DNA of 21,919 nucleotides from CAZFPA01 sp964520975 (lineage in GTDB: Bacteria > Bacillota > Negativicutes > Selenomonadales > Selenomonadaceae): positions 1 to 21,919 of the forward strand of contig CAZFPA010000034.1 of NCBI GenBank assembly GCA_964520975.1. The letters are read 5' to 3'. The first letter of the stretch is position 1. Each line of letters begins with the position of its first letter. The notes beneath the pieces are model-generated. The model saw only the letters and a program-made list of their open reading frames with translations. It was not told the origin of the DNA and ran no database searches. Positions 20,243 to 21,919 of this stretch are shown here, piece after piece. A program made the position numbers and the translations under genes.

Positions 20243-21826
20243 ATGAAGGTATTAGTGGCAGACGGAGTTTCGAAAAAGGGTATTGATATTTTAGCGGAGG
20301 ATTTCGAGGTCGTAGTGAAGGACAAACTGCCGGCAGAAGAATTGCTGGCCATTATCCCGGAGTTTGATGCGATCATCGTTCGCTCAGCCTCCAAGGTAAC
20401 GGCTGAGGTCATTGCGGCGGCGAAAAACCTCAAGATCATCGGCCGGGCCGGTGTGGGCGTTGACAATATCGATGTGGCCGCGGCTACGGCCCGGGGCATC
20501 ATCGTGATCAATTCCCCCGGCGGCAATACCATTGCGGCTACGGAGCATACGATGGCCATGATGCTCGCGATGTCCCGCAACATTCCGATTGCGAACGAGA
20601 CCATGCAGCAGGGGGAATGGAACCGGAAAAAATATGTGGGCGTTGAGCTCCGCGGTAAGACACTCGGTGTCATCGGCATGGGCCGCATCGGCAGCGGCGT
20701 CGCCAAGCGTGCGCTGGCTTTTGATATGAACGTCATCGGCTATGACCCGTACATCAATGAAGAGCGCGCCCAGGCCATGGGCGTGACAATCGGTACGCTG
20801 GAGGATGTCATCACCAAGGCGGATTTCATCACCGTGCACATGCCGCTGACCCCGGATACGAAGGGTATGCTGAACAAGGATAACATGAAGCGGATGAAAA
20901 AGGGCGTACGCCTTGTGAATTGCGCGCGCGGCGGCATCATTGACGAGCAGGATCTCGCGGATGCGGTCAAAGCGGGCATTGTGGCCGGAGCGGCTATCGA
21001 TGTATTCACAAGCGAGCCGATTCCGGCGGATCATCCGCTCATCGGCCTGCCGGGCGTTGTGCTCACACCGCATCTTGGGGCTTCGACTGTTGAGGCGCAG
21101 ATCGGTGTATCGGTCGATGTCGCGCAGGGCATCAAGGCCGCACTGCATGGTGAGCCGGTCATGACGGCCGTGAATATGGCGCCGGTATCCTCGCAGGTCA
21201 TGAATGTCATCAAACCGTATTTCGACCTGGCGGAGCGTCTGGGTTGCACGGTCTGCTCACTGGCTGAGGGCGCGGTGAAGGGTGTCGAGGTCGAGTACAA
21301 CGGCGATATCACCGAGGTCAATACGAAGATGATCACGACTGCCGTCATCAAGGGCCTGCTGAACCCCATTCTCGAAAGCAACGTGAATTACGTCAATGCG
21401 CCGGGACTGGCTAAAGAGCGCAACATCAAGGTGACGGAGATCAAAAATAAGGAAGCGAAGAACTTCGCCAACCTGATTACTGTTACGGCGCGCACGGAAA
21501 AATCCTCCGTCCGGGTTCAGGGTACGCTGTTCGGCGAGGAAGGCCGCATCGTGATGATCGATAACTACCGTGTCGATGTCGACCCGCATGCGCGTATCCT
21601 CATCTGCCCGCATATCAATCGGCCGGGTGTCATCGGTACGGTTGGTTCCATCATGGGCGCTGCCAAAATCAATATCTCGGGCATGCAGGTCGGCAAGACC
21701 GATGTTGAGGGCACGAACATCATGGTACTGACCATCGACAACGATGTGACCGCGGATGTTATCCGTCAGGTAACAGCCATCGATGGCATCTTCGACGCGA
21801 AGCTCGTAAATTTCTACGCAATCTGA
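20243..21826 (+). CDS. serA: D-3-phosphoglycerate dehydrogenase SerA
   Basis: This 527-residue protein starts at ATG 20243 behind AAAGGAG, 84 bases past the T-box terminator. It is the long, type I form. Residues about 1-310 form the dehydrogenase: GRAGVGVDNID, the NAD-binding GMGRIGSG, and the catalytic Arg in NCARGG, Glu in FTSEP and His in TPHLGAST. An ASB-type intervening domain follows (about 320-450), and a C-terminal ACT domain (ILICPHINRPGVIGTVGSIMG...ISGMQVG) where serine feedback commonly acts. It oxidises 3-phosphoglycerate to 3-phosphohydroxypyruvate. Expression is under the T-box, and protein activity is probably also serine-controlled. It ends in a strong terminator. Confidence 0.97.
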   Translation: MKVLVADGVSKKGIDILAEDFEVVVKDKLPAEELLAIIPEFDAIIVRSASKVTAEVIAAAKNLKIIGRAGVGVDNIDVAAATARGIIVINSPGGNTIAATEHTMAMMLAMSRNIPIANETMQQGEWNRKKYVGVELRGKTLGVIGMGRIGSGVAKRALAFDMNVIGYDPYINEERAQAMGVTIGTLEDVITKADFITVHMPLTPDTKGMLNKDNMKRMKKGVRLVNCARGGIIDEQDLADAVKAGIVAGAAIDVFTSEPIPADHPLIGLPGVVLTPHLGASTVEAQIGVSVDVAQGIKAALHGEPVMTAVNMAPVSSQVMNVIKPYFDLAERLGCTVCSLAEGAVKGVEVEYNGDITEVNTKMITTAVIKGLLNPILESNVNYVNAPGLAKERNIKVTEIKNKEAKNFANLITVTARTEKSSVRVQGTLFGEEGRIVMIDNYRVDVDPHARILICPHINRPGVIGTVGSIMGAAKINISGMQVGKTDVEGTNIMVLTIDNDVTADVIRQVTAIDGIFDAKLVNFYAI

Positions 21827-21859
21827 GTGCGGCAAAAGCCGTTGTATATTATATAAGGA

Positions 21860-21907
21860 AGGCTCCGGAAAAAGCGAAAGGACAATCGCTTTTTCCGGAG
21901 CCTTTTT
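21860..21907 (+). terminator. intrinsic terminator of serA
   Basis: A long perfect 18-base stem (21860-21877 with 21886-21903), an eight-base loop and five T. It lies 33 bases after the stop codon. Confidence 0.95.
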
Positions 21908-21919
21908 AGTATGAGGCAG

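Noticed and set aside
1..21919. CRISPR arrays, insertion sequences, prophage or attachment sites
   Set aside because: No spaced direct repeats, transposase or integrase motifs, or target-site duplications were seen. The tRNA-Arg has no integrase gene or repeated 3' end nearby.

Overview
The window reads as ordinary chromosome from an anaerobic, fermentative Negativicute, probably a Selenomonadaceae member of the Selenomonas/Mitsuokella kind. That placement is inferred from three things: high GC with GC-rich third codon positions, Firmicute-style control (a T-box, strong Shine-Dalgarno sites, U-tract terminators), and a gene mix of Sec-exported proteins, [FeFe]-hydrogenase maturases and siroheme-route heme radical SAM enzymes. 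I see no insertion sequence, prophage, CRISPR array or other mobile DNA.

Layout. A tRNA-Arg(ACG) with its terminator opens the window (43-160). A secreted beta-helix-like protein follows (297-1709), then a convergent gene for a 50-residue membrane protein (1933-2085, minus). A TetR-led operon (2431-6994) encodes two SPASM radical SAM enzymes of the NirJ1/AhbC and NirJ2/AhbD type, a Cof-type HAD phosphatase and a PHP phosphatase. It has a candidate pair of operator sites at its promoter and a terminator at its end. Two orphan genes of unknown function converge next (7138-7377 plus, 7471-8034 minus).

The middle holds hydG-hydF (8209-10883), a secreted protein of unknown function (10965-11843), metA (11968-12903), a second secreted protein that looks like a diverged paralog of the first (12968-13591), and hydE (13684-14724). 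HydE, HydF and HydG together build the [FeFe]-hydrogenase H-cluster; the hydrogenase itself is not in the window. metA and hydE both sit directly behind intrinsic terminators. In the metA case a strong promoter lies just upstream of the hairpin, which suggests attenuation or a very short RNA.

The last part holds mgsA (minus) divergent from a three-gene operon: a DUF2225 protein, an unknown protein, and an exported DUF4127 protein with a TTG start. Then come serC (minus) and serA (plus), divergently transcribed. serA lies behind a T-box leader with a probable UCC serine specifier. serC has its own promoter with a perfect inverted repeat over its -10 box.

Functionally the window joins serine biosynthesis (SerA, SerC), methionine entry (MetA), H2 metabolism (HydEFG), heme completion (AhbC/AhbD-like) and methylglyoxal formation, with several envelope proteins of unknown function between them. 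The points most worth follow-up are the TetR/heme operon with twin operators, the promoter-terminator element before metA, the two related secreted proteins flanking metA, and the small membrane protein.
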